From: an uncultured Clostridium sp.
GTDB taxonomy: Bacteria > Bacillota > Clostridia > TANB77 > CAG-508
Length of the DNA: 5,347 bases
Reading direction: 5' to 3'
NCBI GenBank assembly: GCA_947426875.1
Contig: CANEFU010000087.1
Location: forward strand, 1 to 5,347
Positions 1 through 5,111 of this stretch are shown piece by piece (position 1 is the stretch's first letter; every line of letters begins with the position of its first letter). The translations under genes and the position numbers were made by a program. The notes below the pieces were generated by a model, which made no database searches, had not been told where the DNA came from, and saw only the letters and a program-made list of their open reading frames with translations.

Positions 1-66
1 CCAAAAAAACCCGGAATGAATGGCATAAATGGCAATGGCAAGTTGTATGAGATAGGAGAGATTTAA
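1..66 (+). CDS. 3' end of an unidentified upstream gene (partial)
   Basis: From base 1 frame 1 is open and ends in TAA at 64-66, directly against the lepB start. The 21 visible residues are PKKPGMNGINGNGKLYEIGEI without a recognisable domain; the Gly/Asn-rich stretch resembles a flexible C-terminal tail. An alternative is frame 3, which ends in TGA at 48-50 just before the lepB ribosome binding site, but it would put three Trp in 15 residues and use the rare CGG codon, so frame 1 is preferred. The bases ATGGCA occur three times within 19-40, giving the Asn-Gly repeats. I do not recognise the gene. Close spacing suggests it shares an operon with lepB. Confidence 0.35.
   Translation, partial: PKKPGMNGINGNGKLYEIGEI
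54..60 (+). promoter_or_regulatory. Ribosome binding site that supports the TTG start of lepB
   Basis: AGGAGAG lies about 6-8 bases before the TTG at 67. No ATG or GTG sits at a suitable distance, and translation from this TTG begins just before the expected N-terminal membrane segment, so TTG is taken as the true start. Confidence 0.75.
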
Positions 67-699
67 TTGAGTGAAAAAACAAAAGATATATTAGAATGGA
101 TTTATTGCATTGTAATAGCATTAGCATTGGCAATGTTATTTCGTTATTTTATAGGAACACCAACTATCGTAAAGCAAAAATCTATGTATCCAACCTTAAT
201 TCAAGATGAGAGATTATGGCTAAATCGTTGGGGAAGAACGACTAAAACTTTACCAAAAAAAGGACAGATTATAACTTTTGAAGAGCCATCTAAAATAAGT
301 TATACAGCATCTGAAATTGATAAAAATAACCCAGTAGCAAAATACCCTGAAAAAAATGTATTTCAATGGTTTGTAAATAACTTTTTAGAAATAGGAAAAA
401 GAAGTTATATTAAAAGAGTAATAGCCTTACCAAAGGAGCATGTACAGATAAAAGAAGGAAAAGTATATATTAATGACAAGCCAGTAGAAGAACCATATTT
501 GCAAGAAGGAATTGTGACAGATGTAGTAGGAGTTGGCTTCGATGATTTTGTAGTACCTGAAAATTGTGTATTTGCTATGGGGGATAATAGAAATTATAGT
601 ACAGATTGTAGGTCATTTGGTTGTATTCCATTAGAAGAAATTGAAAGTACAGTGGCTATTAGAATTTGGCCATTTAGTAAATGGGGAGAAGTCAAATAA
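67..699 (+). CDS. lepB: Signal peptidase I (type I leader peptidase)
   Basis: A membrane-anchored serine protease that removes signal peptides from exported proteins on the outer face of the cell membrane. One membrane segment lies at about residues 10-29 of 210. The catalytic serine is Ser39 in KSMYPTL and the general-base lysine is Lys116 in YIKRVIALP. The C-terminal box GDNRNYSTDCRSFG spans 172-185 and keeps the Ser178 that supports the catalytic pair; the usual DSR is DCR here (Cys181). The Ser-Lys distance is 77 residues against about 40 in Bacillus SipS, so about 37 extra residues sit between the two catalytic boxes (roughly 72-112). The start is TTG with a good ribosome binding site. 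It is the first complete gene of the operon, 15 bases before holB. The family call is secure; which secreted substrates it serves cannot be told. Confidence 0.95.
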   Translation: MSEKTKDILEWIYCIVIALALAMLFRYFIGTPTIVKQKSMYPTLIQDERLWLNRWGRTTKTLPKKGQIITFEEPSKISYTASEIDKNNPVAKYPEKNVFQWFVNNFLEIGKRSYIKRVIALPKEHVQIKEGKVYINDKPVEEPYLQEGIVTDVVGVGFDDFVVPENCVFAMGDNRNYSTDCRSFGCIPLEEIESTVAIRIWPFSKWGEVK

Positions 700-714
700 T
701 AAAGAGGGAAAAGG

Positions 715-1602
715 ATGTTTGAAAAAATAATTGGAAACGAGCCAATCAAACAAATGCTAGAAAAGACAATACAAAAGGAAACAACATCACATAGCTATTT
801 GTTTATTGGTATACAAGGAATTGGAAAGAAAATGGTAGCCATAGAATTTGCTAAAAAAATTCTATGTATAGAAAAAGAACAAGATGCAACCTGTAAATCT
901 TGTATTGAATTTGAAAGTAATAATCATCCGGATTTTATGTGTATCAAACCAGAAGGAAATAGTATAAAAATTGAGCAAATTCGTTTTTTACAAAAGAAGA
1001 TACAAGAAAAGCCAATTATAGCAGATAAAAAAGTATATATCATAGATGAAGCAGATACGATGACACTAGAAGCACAAAATTGTTTATTAAAAACATTAGA
1101 AGAGCCACCAGAATTTGCTACACTGATATTAATTGGTAGTAATGAAAATGCGTTTTTAACTACTATAAAATCCAGATGTATGATACTTCATTTCCAACCA
1201 ATCACCAATGAGGCAATCAAACAATATATGGAAGAGAATTACGGCATAACGAATATAACACAAAATCACATCAATCTGTTTCAAGGGAGTATTGGGAAAG
1301 CTATTGCATTAAAGGATAAGCAAACACAATATGAGAGTATTGAAAATATGATAGATAATTTAAACCAAAAAGATTTGATAGAAGTTTTAAAATTAGCGGA
1401 GCCTTTATATAAAGCAAAAGAGGAGATTTTTGAAATATTAGAATATATGAATGTATTATTGTTAAAACAGGCTAAAAGAAATTATTTATACACAAATTGC
1501 ATTCAAATTGTGGAAAATACGAAAAAAAGGTTGAAACAAAACGCAAATTATGATATGTGTATAGATAATCTAGTGTTTAACATGTGGGAGGAATTGATTT
1601 GA
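715..1602 (+). CDS. holB: DNA polymerase III, delta-prime subunit
   Basis: A clamp-loader subunit that helps place the sliding clamp on primed DNA during replication; cytoplasmic. The AAA+ fold is visible in order: a P-loop-like GIQGIGKK at residues 32-39, a zinc-module region at 51-71, a Walker B-like VYIIDEAD at 107-114, the LLKTLEEPP stretch at 124-132 and the SRC motif at 153-155, followed by the C-terminal clamp-loader region. The P-loop has Lys39 where Thr or Ser is usual, in keeping with a delta-prime subunit that need not hydrolyse ATP. Only three cysteines (51, 60, 63) occur in the zinc module where the E. coli protein has four. GAGGG at 704-708 precedes the ATG by 6 bases. Its TGA overlaps the ricT start, indicating translational coupling; holB next to ricT (yaaT) is also the Bacillus order. 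DnaX is a relative, but the length (295) and motifs favour delta-prime. Confidence 0.92.
   Translation: MFEKIIGNEPIKQMLEKTIQKETTSHSYLFIGIQGIGKKMVAIEFAKKILCIEKEQDATCKSCIEFESNNHPDFMCIKPEGNSIKIEQIRFLQKKIQEKPIIADKKVYIIDEADTMTLEAQNCLLKTLEEPPEFATLILIGSNENAFLTTIKSRCMILHFQPITNEAIKQYMEENYGITNITQNHINLFQGSIGKAIALKDKQTQYESIENMIDNLNQKDLIEVLKLAEPLYKAKEEIFEILEYMNVLLLKQAKRNYLYTNCIQIVENTKKRLKQNANYDMCIDNLVFNMWEELI
1586..1591 (+). promoter_or_regulatory. Ribosome binding site that sets the ricT start at TTG 1599
   Basis: GGGAGG lies inside the last codons of holB, 7 bases before TTG at 1599. The in-frame GTG at 1584 is upstream of this site and cannot use it, so the TTG is chosen. Confidence 0.8.
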
Positions 1603-2507
1603 AAAATATAATAGGAGTTAGATTTAAGAAGCTAGGAAAAATATATTTCTTTAATCCAAAAACGCTAAAAGTAAGAAAAGGAGATAAAGTCATTGTAGAA
1701 ACAGCACAAGGAGAAGAATATGGCGAAGTTATGATACCAAATCGATGGGTAGAAGATGACAAAATTGTATCTCCCTTAAAAAAAGTGATAAGAATGGCAA
1801 ACTATAAAGACCATAAACATTATGAAGAATGTAGGAAAAAGGAAAAAGAAGCTTTTGATATTTGCTTAAAAAAGATAAAAGAGCATAAATTAGACATGAC
1901 ATTAACAGATGTAGAATATAAATTTGATAACAGCAAAATTTTATTTTACTTTACAGCAGATGGAAGAATCGATTTTAGAGAATTAGTAAAAGACTTAGCA
2001 GCGATTTATAAAACGCGTATCGAATTAAGACAAATAGGAGTAAGAGATGAAGTAAAAAGAATTGGTGGAAACGGAGTTTGCGGAAGAGAATTATGTTGTT
2101 GCTCTTTCCTAAGTGACTTTGAAACCGTATCTATTAAAATGGCAAAAGAACAAAATATCTCTCTAAATCCATCTAAAATATCAGGAAACTGCGGAAGATT
2201 AATGTGTTGCTTAAAATACGAAAGCGATGTGTATGAAGAAAAACTAAAAAGACTTCCAAACATAGGGGCTATTGTAAAAACAGAAGAAGGAGAGGGAGAA
2301 GTAGATTCGATAGAGACCTTAAAAGAAAAAGTAAGAGTAAAAATAAAAGATAATGAAGGAGAAGGTTATTTCTATAAAAAATATGATGCCAAAGACATAA
2401 AAGTAATTAAAGATGCAGTGGCAGAAAAAATGAATCAAGAAGAAATAGAGCATAAAAAAGAACTAGAGGAATTAGAAAAACTAGAGAAACAAGACAAGAA
2501 GGATTAA
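1599..2507 (+). CDS. ricT: RicT (YaaT), PSP1-domain iron-sulfur protein
   Basis: In Bacillus RicT works with RicA (YmcA) and RicF (YlbF) in a complex that carries [4Fe-4S] clusters and directs RNase Y maturation of mRNAs; it affects sporulation, competence and biofilm formation. The 302-residue product starts MKNIIGVRFKKLGKIYFF, matching the family N-terminus. The PSP1 domain covers the central part, with a conserved GGNGVCGRELCCCSFL stretch at 156-171 and SGNCGRLMCCLKYE at 195-208. Cysteines 161, 166, 167, 168, 198, 203 and 204 include the expected cluster ligands. The tail from about 276 is Lys/Glu-rich and likely helical or disordered. The TTG start overlaps the holB stop (TTGA), so translation is probably coupled. 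An in-frame GTG at 1584 would add five residues but lacks a ribosome binding site. No ricA or ricF gene is in the window. Confidence 0.93.
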   Translation: MKNIIGVRFKKLGKIYFFNPKTLKVRKGDKVIVETAQGEEYGEVMIPNRWVEDDKIVSPLKKVIRMANYKDHKHYEECRKKEKEAFDICLKKIKEHKLDMTLTDVEYKFDNSKILFYFTADGRIDFRELVKDLAAIYKTRIELRQIGVRDEVKRIGGNGVCGRELCCCSFLSDFETVSIKMAKEQNISLNPSKISGNCGRLMCCLKYESDVYEEKLKRLPNIGAIVKTEEGEGEVDSIETLKEKVRVKIKDNEGEGYFYKKYDAKDIKVIKDAVAEKMNQEEIEHKKELEELEKLEKQDKKD

Positions 2508-2528
2508 GGATAAAAGAATGGTAGTATT

Positions 2529-2534
2529 AGGAGG
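2529..2534 (+). promoter_or_regulatory. Ribosome binding site of the ferredoxin gene
   Basis: AGGAGG is a full anti-16S match 8 bases before ATG at 2543. The in-frame GTG at 2534 overlaps this element and would leave no spacing, so it is rejected as the start. Confidence 0.8.
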
Positions 2535-2542
2535 TGAAAAAA

Positions 2543-2719
2543 ATGGCATATAAAATTACAGATAAATGTATTTCTTGTGGTGCTTGTGCAGCTGAATGTC
2601 CAGTTGGATGTATTTCACAAGGAGATGAAAGATTTGTAATCGACCAATCAGCTTGTATTGGTTGTGGGACTTGTGCAGGGGTTTGTCCAGTAGAAGCACC
2701 AGTTGAAACGAACGAATAA
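2543..2719 (+). CDS. 2[4Fe-4S] ferredoxin, clostridial type
   Basis: A small cytoplasmic electron carrier for low-potential redox reactions, typical of anaerobes. The 58-residue product has two CxxCxxCxxxCP motifs: Cys9, 12, 15 and 19, and Cys38, 41, 44 and 48. In this family Cys9, 12, 15 with 48 bind one cluster, and Cys38, 41, 44 with 19 bind the other. Length, the MAYKITDKCISCGAC start and the GVCPVEAP end match clostridial ferredoxins. An additional Cys23 sits just after the first motif (CPVGCIS), where many relatives have Ala or another small residue. The gene follows ricT by 35 bases with no clear promoter between, so it is probably the last gene of the operon, although the strong ribosome binding site suggests high translation. 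The redox partner is unknown. Confidence 0.93.
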   Translation: MAYKITDKCISCGACAAECPVGCISQGDERFVIDQSACIGCGTCAGVCPVEAPVETNE

Positions 2720-2724
2720 AAAGA

Positions 2725-2738
2725 AGTGGTAAAACACT
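2725..2738. repeat. Short imperfect palindrome at the host-element junction
   Basis: AGTGGTAAAACACT pairs 5 of 6 bases in its arms around a 2-base centre. It lies in the 45-base gap between the ferredoxin stop and the recombinase stop, where an attachment-site half would be expected. Serine-integrase sites are about 40-50 bp with dyad symmetry around a 2-bp core, so this could be a fragment of one, but without the other element end the call is weak. Confidence 0.2.
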
Positions 2739-2757
2739 AGAAATACAAGGGGTTGAG

Positions 2758-2785
2758 AAAGAGGTTATATAAAAATAACCTCTTT
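2758..2785. terminator. Hairpin between convergent ferredoxin and recombinase genes, likely bidirectional terminator
   Basis: AAAGAGGTTAT (2758-2768) and ATAACCTCTTT (2775-2785) form a perfect 11-bp stem with a 6-base loop. On the + strand it is followed by AATTT, and on the - strand by CTC; the stems themselves end in UUU on both strands, so termination in both directions is plausible though the U-tracts are short. The left arm contains the recombinase stop codon (2765-2767). It is the only hairpin downstream of the ferredoxin gene. Confidence 0.55.
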
Positions 2786-4180
2786 AATTTCTCCATCTTC
2801 TATGTAAATTTTATCTATAATGTTTAACCAAAATGTTCTTTTTTCTTCATCTGATAAAGAAAAATATATTTTTTCTATATTAAGATTAATCATTTTTTCT
2901 AATTTAGAAGTATCTCTTTTTTCGGAAATTTCAATTTCAGCTTTTAATTTGTTTAGTTTATCAGTTAAATTTTCATAATCGTTTTTATATGTTTTTTTAT
3001 CTATTAAATCATCTAAATACAAGTCTTTAAGTTTATATATTTTATTTTCGATTTCTTTTATTTTTGAAGATTTTTTTTTAGGCGATTTAGAAGATATTAT
3101 TGAATTTTCAGTAATATTTTTTTGTGCTAATTTTTTAACATTGCTTAATAGATAATTTTCGATATATTCTTCTCTTATCATTTTATGATTTTCACACTTA
3201 TACTCTAAACTATTGACTTTTCTTCTTGAAGCATTGTCGCAACAATACCTAATGAGTCTTTTTTTAGTCCTATTATCTTGCTTTTTTGTCATTCTATTTT
3301 TACATTTATAACAGAATGTTAAACCTGAAAACATAGAAGGAGAAGAGGTTTTTGTGCTTGACTTTTCTTTAGTTTTTAATAATCGTTGAACGGAATAAAA
3401 CAAGTCATCTTCCATAATTCGAGGAATGTAATTATCTAAATATATATCTTTTCTATATAATTTGTATTTACCTATATAAGCTGTTTCACGAAGATAAGAA
3501 GATAAAGCATCTTGACCTTTATTATTAAAATGTTGTATAAAATATTTATAAGTTTCTTTAATATTTCCGTTTACATTAATAAAATACTTGTATAAATTTA
3601 CGATATTTTCAGCTTCTGATGGATTTATTTCAAATTTTCTATTAACTATATTATAACCGTATTTTTTCGTTCCTGATGTAACCTCGCCTTTTTCACGTTT
3701 ATTTTGAAAAACAAATTTAATTCTTTCTGAGGTTTTACCTATTTCTCTTTGTGCTAAAGATACTTTTAAATTAAAAATAAAAGTTCCGTCAGCTGTAGTA
3801 GTATCAACATCATCTTCATCAATTGCTTTCATAGTACAGTTGTTATCTTTTAATATTTTATTAATATTATTTGCATCTAAAACATTTCTACTTAGCCTGT
3901 CTAGTTTAGTAAATAACACCATATCAAAAACACTAATTTTACTAAGCATTTTTTGCAATGCTGGTCTTTTCATAGAAGAAGCGGAAATTCCTTCATCTAT
4001 AAAAAATTCACATTTATAACCATGTTCTTTGCAATATTTTTCTAAAGCATCTTTTTGTGCTTGTATAGAAAATCCAAATTTTACTTGTTCATCTGTACTA
4101 ACTCTAATATAACAAGCTACATATTTAATATATTTTTTTAATTCTTCTACTATTTTATGTTCTTCTAAAATATTAGACAT
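2765..4180 (-). CDS. Large serine recombinase (phage-type integrase)
   Basis: A site-specific recombinase that would integrate and excise the element through a 5'-phosphoserine intermediate. In the 471-residue product the catalytic domain starts at about 20: YIRVSTDEQ gives nucleophile Ser28 with Arg26, and KLDRLSR at 92-98 gives Asp94, Arg95 and Arg98. A long helix near 141-165 leads to the recombinase domain (about 170-275, with KKYGYN at 172-177). A zinc ribbon follows, with Cys290/Cys293 and further ligands among Cys313/314, Cys329 and His332. A coiled coil lies at about 370-425. Size and order fit phage integrases such as those of A118 and TP901-1, and are shorter than transposon enzymes such as TndX or TnpX. 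The start ATG has GAAGG 9 bases upstream. It sits at the edge of the element with its 3' end facing the host operon. No clear promoter of its own was found, so read-through from the repressor gene is possible. All catalytic residues seem intact. Confidence 0.93.
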   Translation of the reverse strand: MSNILEEHKIVEELKKYIKYVACYIRVSTDEQVKFGFSIQAQKDALEKYCKEHGYKCEFFIDEGISASSMKRPALQKMLSKISVFDMVLFTKLDRLSRNVLDANNINKILKDNNCTMKAIDEDDVDTTTADGTFIFNLKVSLAQREIGKTSERIKFVFQNKREKGEVTSGTKKYGYNIVNRKFEINPSEAENIVNLYKYFINVNGNIKETYKYFIQHFNNKGQDALSSYLRETAYIGKYKLYRKDIYLDNYIPRIMEDDLFYSVQRLLKTKEKSSTKTSSPSMFSGLTFCYKCKNRMTKKQDNRTKKRLIRYCCDNASRRKVNSLEYKCENHKMIREEYIENYLLSNVKKLAQKNITENSIISSKSPKKKSSKIKEIENKIYKLKDLYLDDLIDKKTYKNDYENLTDKLNKLKAEIEISEKRDTSKLEKMINLNIEKIYFSLSDEEKRTFWLNIIDKIYIEDGEIKEVIFI

Positions 4181-4183
4181 AAT

Positions 4184-4198
4184 AAAAAACCTTCTTTC
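4184..4198 (+). repeat. Repeat copy 1: covers the recombinase ribosome binding site
   Basis: AAAAAACCTTCTTTC on the + strand is the complement of the recombinase leader, which on the - strand reads GAAAGAAGG then six T before the start region. It matches copy 2 at 4257-4271 at 13 of 15 positions. Because copy 2 lies in the predicted small RNA transcribed from the + strand, that RNA could pair here. Confidence 0.55.
4190..4198 (-). promoter_or_regulatory. Ribosome binding site of the recombinase gene
   Basis: GAAAGAAGG on the - strand lies 9 bases before the ATG at 4180. It is only a moderate match to the anti-16S sequence, with a U-rich spacer. Confidence 0.6.
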
Positions 4199-4216
4199 TA
4201 AAATTATTCTAATCTC

Positions 4217-4246
4217 TTGAAAAAAAGTTTTATATTGTGCTATAAT
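4217..4246 (+). promoter_or_regulatory. Sigma-A promoter driving a predicted small RNA
   Basis: TTGAAA at 4217-4222 and TATAAT at 4241-4246 are separated by 18 bases, and TGC immediately before the -10 gives an extended -10. Transcription should start near 4253. The promoter points away from the recombinase and toward the 3' end of the oppositely oriented repressor, so it serves neither flanking gene. A perfect -10 with extended motif is unlikely to be chance alone, though A+T-rich DNA does produce such boxes. Confidence 0.7.
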
Positions 4247-4256
4247 AGATAATATA

Positions 4257-4271
4257 AAGAAACCTTATTTC
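4257..4271 (+). repeat. Repeat copy 2: possible antisense seed in the small RNA
   Basis: AAGAAACCTTATTTC matches copy 1 (4184-4198) at 13 of 15 positions. It covers the internal loop, upper stem and apical loop of hairpin 1, where part would be accessible for pairing. A DNA-level role, as a protein-binding repeat on both sides of the promoter, is an alternative. Confidence 0.5.
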
Positions 4272-4287
4272 AAGGACTTTATTGTGT

Positions 4288-4329
4288 GAGAAAATGTCGT
4301 GTCGCCAAACAAGAACATTTTCTCTTTTT
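4288..4329 (+). terminator. Rho-independent terminator on the + strand
   Basis: GAGAAAATGT (4288-4297) and ACATTTTCTC (4315-4324) form a perfect 10-bp stem with a 17-base loop, followed by TTTTT at 4325-4329. The U-tract exists only for + strand transcription; read from the - strand the stem is followed by ACACAATAAAG. It therefore ends the predicted small RNA rather than the repressor message, although its U-tract overlaps the repressor stop codon. Confidence 0.7.
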
Positions 4330-4981
4330 ATTCAAATTGTTTTCTTTTTCTAGCTTCTACAACTTTTCCAATTATTTGAACTGGAATTTTACTCATGTCT
4401 TCTTTTGTAAAATGTCTAACAGGGTAATATGGATTCATAGCTATTAAATCTATACCATCCTCTGTTTTAACAACTTTTTTTACAGTTGCTTCATCTCCGT
4501 TTATTAAGACAATACAAGTATTTCCACTTTCGAAGTCATCTTGCTTATGAACTATTGCTACATCTCCATTAGAAAACAAAGGTTCCATACTATCTCCAGT
4601 TACTTCTAAAGCATAATAATTTTCTATATCAAATGGAGTAAAATCTAGATAAGTATGACCTATTATGTTTTCTTGAGCAAGATAATCATAACCAGCTTTT
4701 ACTGTACCCAGAATAGGTATTTGCTTTTCTTGAATATATTTTAAAGACATAGCAATTTTTGGCACATTTTTTCCCATAAGCCACAAAGCGTTAACAGAAT
4801 AATATTCTGCCAAGATTTCTAATGAAGCCATGTCGAGTTTTTCTGTTTTTCCATCTTCCCATCTCATAATAGTAGTCTTATGAACTCCTATTTTTTCTCC
4901 TGCATTTTCTAAAGATATTTTTTTTTCTATTCTAGCTTCTTTAAGTCTTTGCCCTACTAATTTATAATCTATTTTTTCCAT
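4328..4981 (-). CDS. CI/LexA-type phage repressor with XRE helix-turn-helix and S24 peptidase domain
   Basis: A DNA-binding repressor expected to keep the element silent and to cleave itself when RecA is activated by DNA damage. Of 217 residues, about 7-70 form an XRE-type helix-turn-helix (LKEARIEKKISLENAGEKIG onwards). The peptidase S24 domain covers about 88-212: the likely cleavage site is Ala96-Gly97 in GTVKAGYD, the catalytic Ser131 is in VTGDSMEP and the Lys168 in ATVKK. The ATG at 4981 has GAAAGG about 11 bases upstream. It is transcribed opposite to the Cro-like gene, with operator-like repeats between them, which fits a lysogeny switch. No - strand terminator separates it clearly from the recombinase 147 bases downstream, so the two may share a message. 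A chromosomal LexA is less likely given the neighbours and the XRE rather than winged-helix N-terminus. Confidence 0.92.
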   Translation of the reverse strand: MEKIDYKLVGQRLKEARIEKKISLENAGEKIGVHKTTIMRWEDGKTEKLDMASLEILAEYYSVNALWLMGKNVPKIAMSLKYIQEKQIPILGTVKAGYDYLAQENIIGHTYLDFTPFDIENYYALEVTGDSMEPLFSNGDVAIVHKQDDFESGNTCIVLINGDEATVKKVVKTEDGIDLIAMNPYYPVRHFTKEDMSKIPVQIIGKVVEARKRKQFE

Positions 4982-5006
4982 AACTTATCTATCCTTTCGT
5001 ATACTT

Positions 5007-5035
5007 ATATTAACATATTTTTGCAACAATTACAA
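5007..5035 (-). promoter_or_regulatory. Predicted repressor promoter
   Basis: On the - strand TTGTAA (5035-5030) and TAATAT (5012-5007) are 17 bases apart, with TGT before the -10 giving an extended -10. Transcription would start near 5000, leaving a short leader in front of the 4981 start codon. The operator-like half-site at 5023-5027 lies in its spacer, allowing autoregulation. Confidence 0.55.
5012..5027 (-). promoter_or_regulatory. Operator-like site 1 (half-site)
   Basis: On the - strand GTTGCAAAAATATGTT shares GTTGC and the A-tract with sites 2 and 3, but its right half is degenerate. It lies within the predicted repressor promoter, overlapping the outer base of the -10. Confidence 0.4.
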
Positions 5036-5040
5036 CAATT
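5024..5040 (+). repeat. Tandem CAACAATT direct repeat
   Basis: CAACAATT occurs at 5024-5031 and 5033-5040, one base apart, across the -35 of the predicted repressor promoter. It may be a second regulator-binding element or merely A+T-rich sequence. Confidence 0.4.
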
Positions 5041-5052
5041 TTAATTAAAATT
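5037..5052. repeat. 16-bp A+T-only perfect palindrome
   Basis: AATTTTAATTAAAATT is self-complementary and sits between the two divergent promoters, just beyond the -35 of the repressor promoter. It could aid promoter opening or act as an upstream element; low complexity means it may be incidental. Confidence 0.35.
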
Positions 5053-5061
5053 ATGAAAAAA

Positions 5062-5077
5062 GTTGCAAAAATGCTTG
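5062..5077 (+). promoter_or_regulatory. Operator-like site 2
   Basis: GTTGCAAAAATGCTTG keeps the left half and the inner GC of the right half of site 3. It overlaps the -35 box of the cro-side promoter by three bases, where a bound repressor would block RNA polymerase. Confidence 0.5.
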
Positions 5078-5102
5078 ACAATATTTTTTTATAGTGTATA
5101 AT
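5075..5102 (+). promoter_or_regulatory. Promoter of the Cro-like gene
   Basis: TTGACA at 5075-5080 and TATAAT at 5097-5102 are both perfect consensus boxes with a 16-base spacer. Transcription should start near 5109, about 38 bases before the Cro-like start codon. Operator-like sites overlap its -35 and its start region. Confidence 0.85.
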
Positions 5103-5111
5103 GATAACAAA

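Larger units (their letters stand above)
4253..4329 (+). ncRNA. Predicted two-hairpin small RNA between recombinase and repressor genes
   Basis: The unit runs from the likely start of the 4217-4246 promoter to a U-tract at 4325-4329, about 77 nt. Hairpin 1 starts at the predicted 5' end: ATAAAG (4254-4259) pairs with CTTTAT (4277-4282), and after a small internal loop CCTT (4263-4266) pairs with AAGG (4272-4275) around an ATTTC loop. Hairpin 2 is the terminator stem with a 17-base loop, CGTGTCGCCAAACAAGA. There is no plausible coding sequence: the only ATG (4294) lacks a ribosome binding site and its frame runs through the terminator. The RNA is antisense to any repressor-recombinase read-through mRNA. 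Bases 4257-4271 could also pair with the recombinase ribosome binding site (13 Watson-Crick, one G-U, one mismatch). I do not recognise it as a known RNA family. Confidence 0.55.

Noticed and set aside
3..50. Alternative end of the upstream gene in frame 3
   Set aside because: Three Trp in 15 residues and a rare CGG codon make it less plausible than frame 1, though it cannot be excluded.
1584..1598. GTG start giving a 307-residue RicT
   Set aside because: The GGGAGG ribosome binding site overlaps and follows this codon; the TTG at 1599 has correct spacing and gives the family-like N-terminus.
1577..1762. 61-codon frame on the - strand
   Set aside because: Lies opposite ricT, has no ribosome binding site and no recognisable protein features.
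2006..2263. 85-codon frame on the - strand
   Set aside because: Shadow of the cysteine-rich part of ricT, with no start signals.
2534..2542. GTG start giving a 61-residue ferredoxin
   Set aside because: The codon is inside the AGGAGG element; the ATG at 2543 gives the standard MAYKI N-terminus.
4245..4273. Possible - strand promoter for the recombinase with TTGAAA at 4273-4268
   Set aside because: At 17-base spacing the -10 would be ATCTAT; the better TATTAT is 20 bases away, so neither is convincing.
4294..4353. Short + strand frame (19 codons) starting in the small RNA
   Set aside because: No ribosome binding site, and it crosses the terminator and continues antisense to the repressor.
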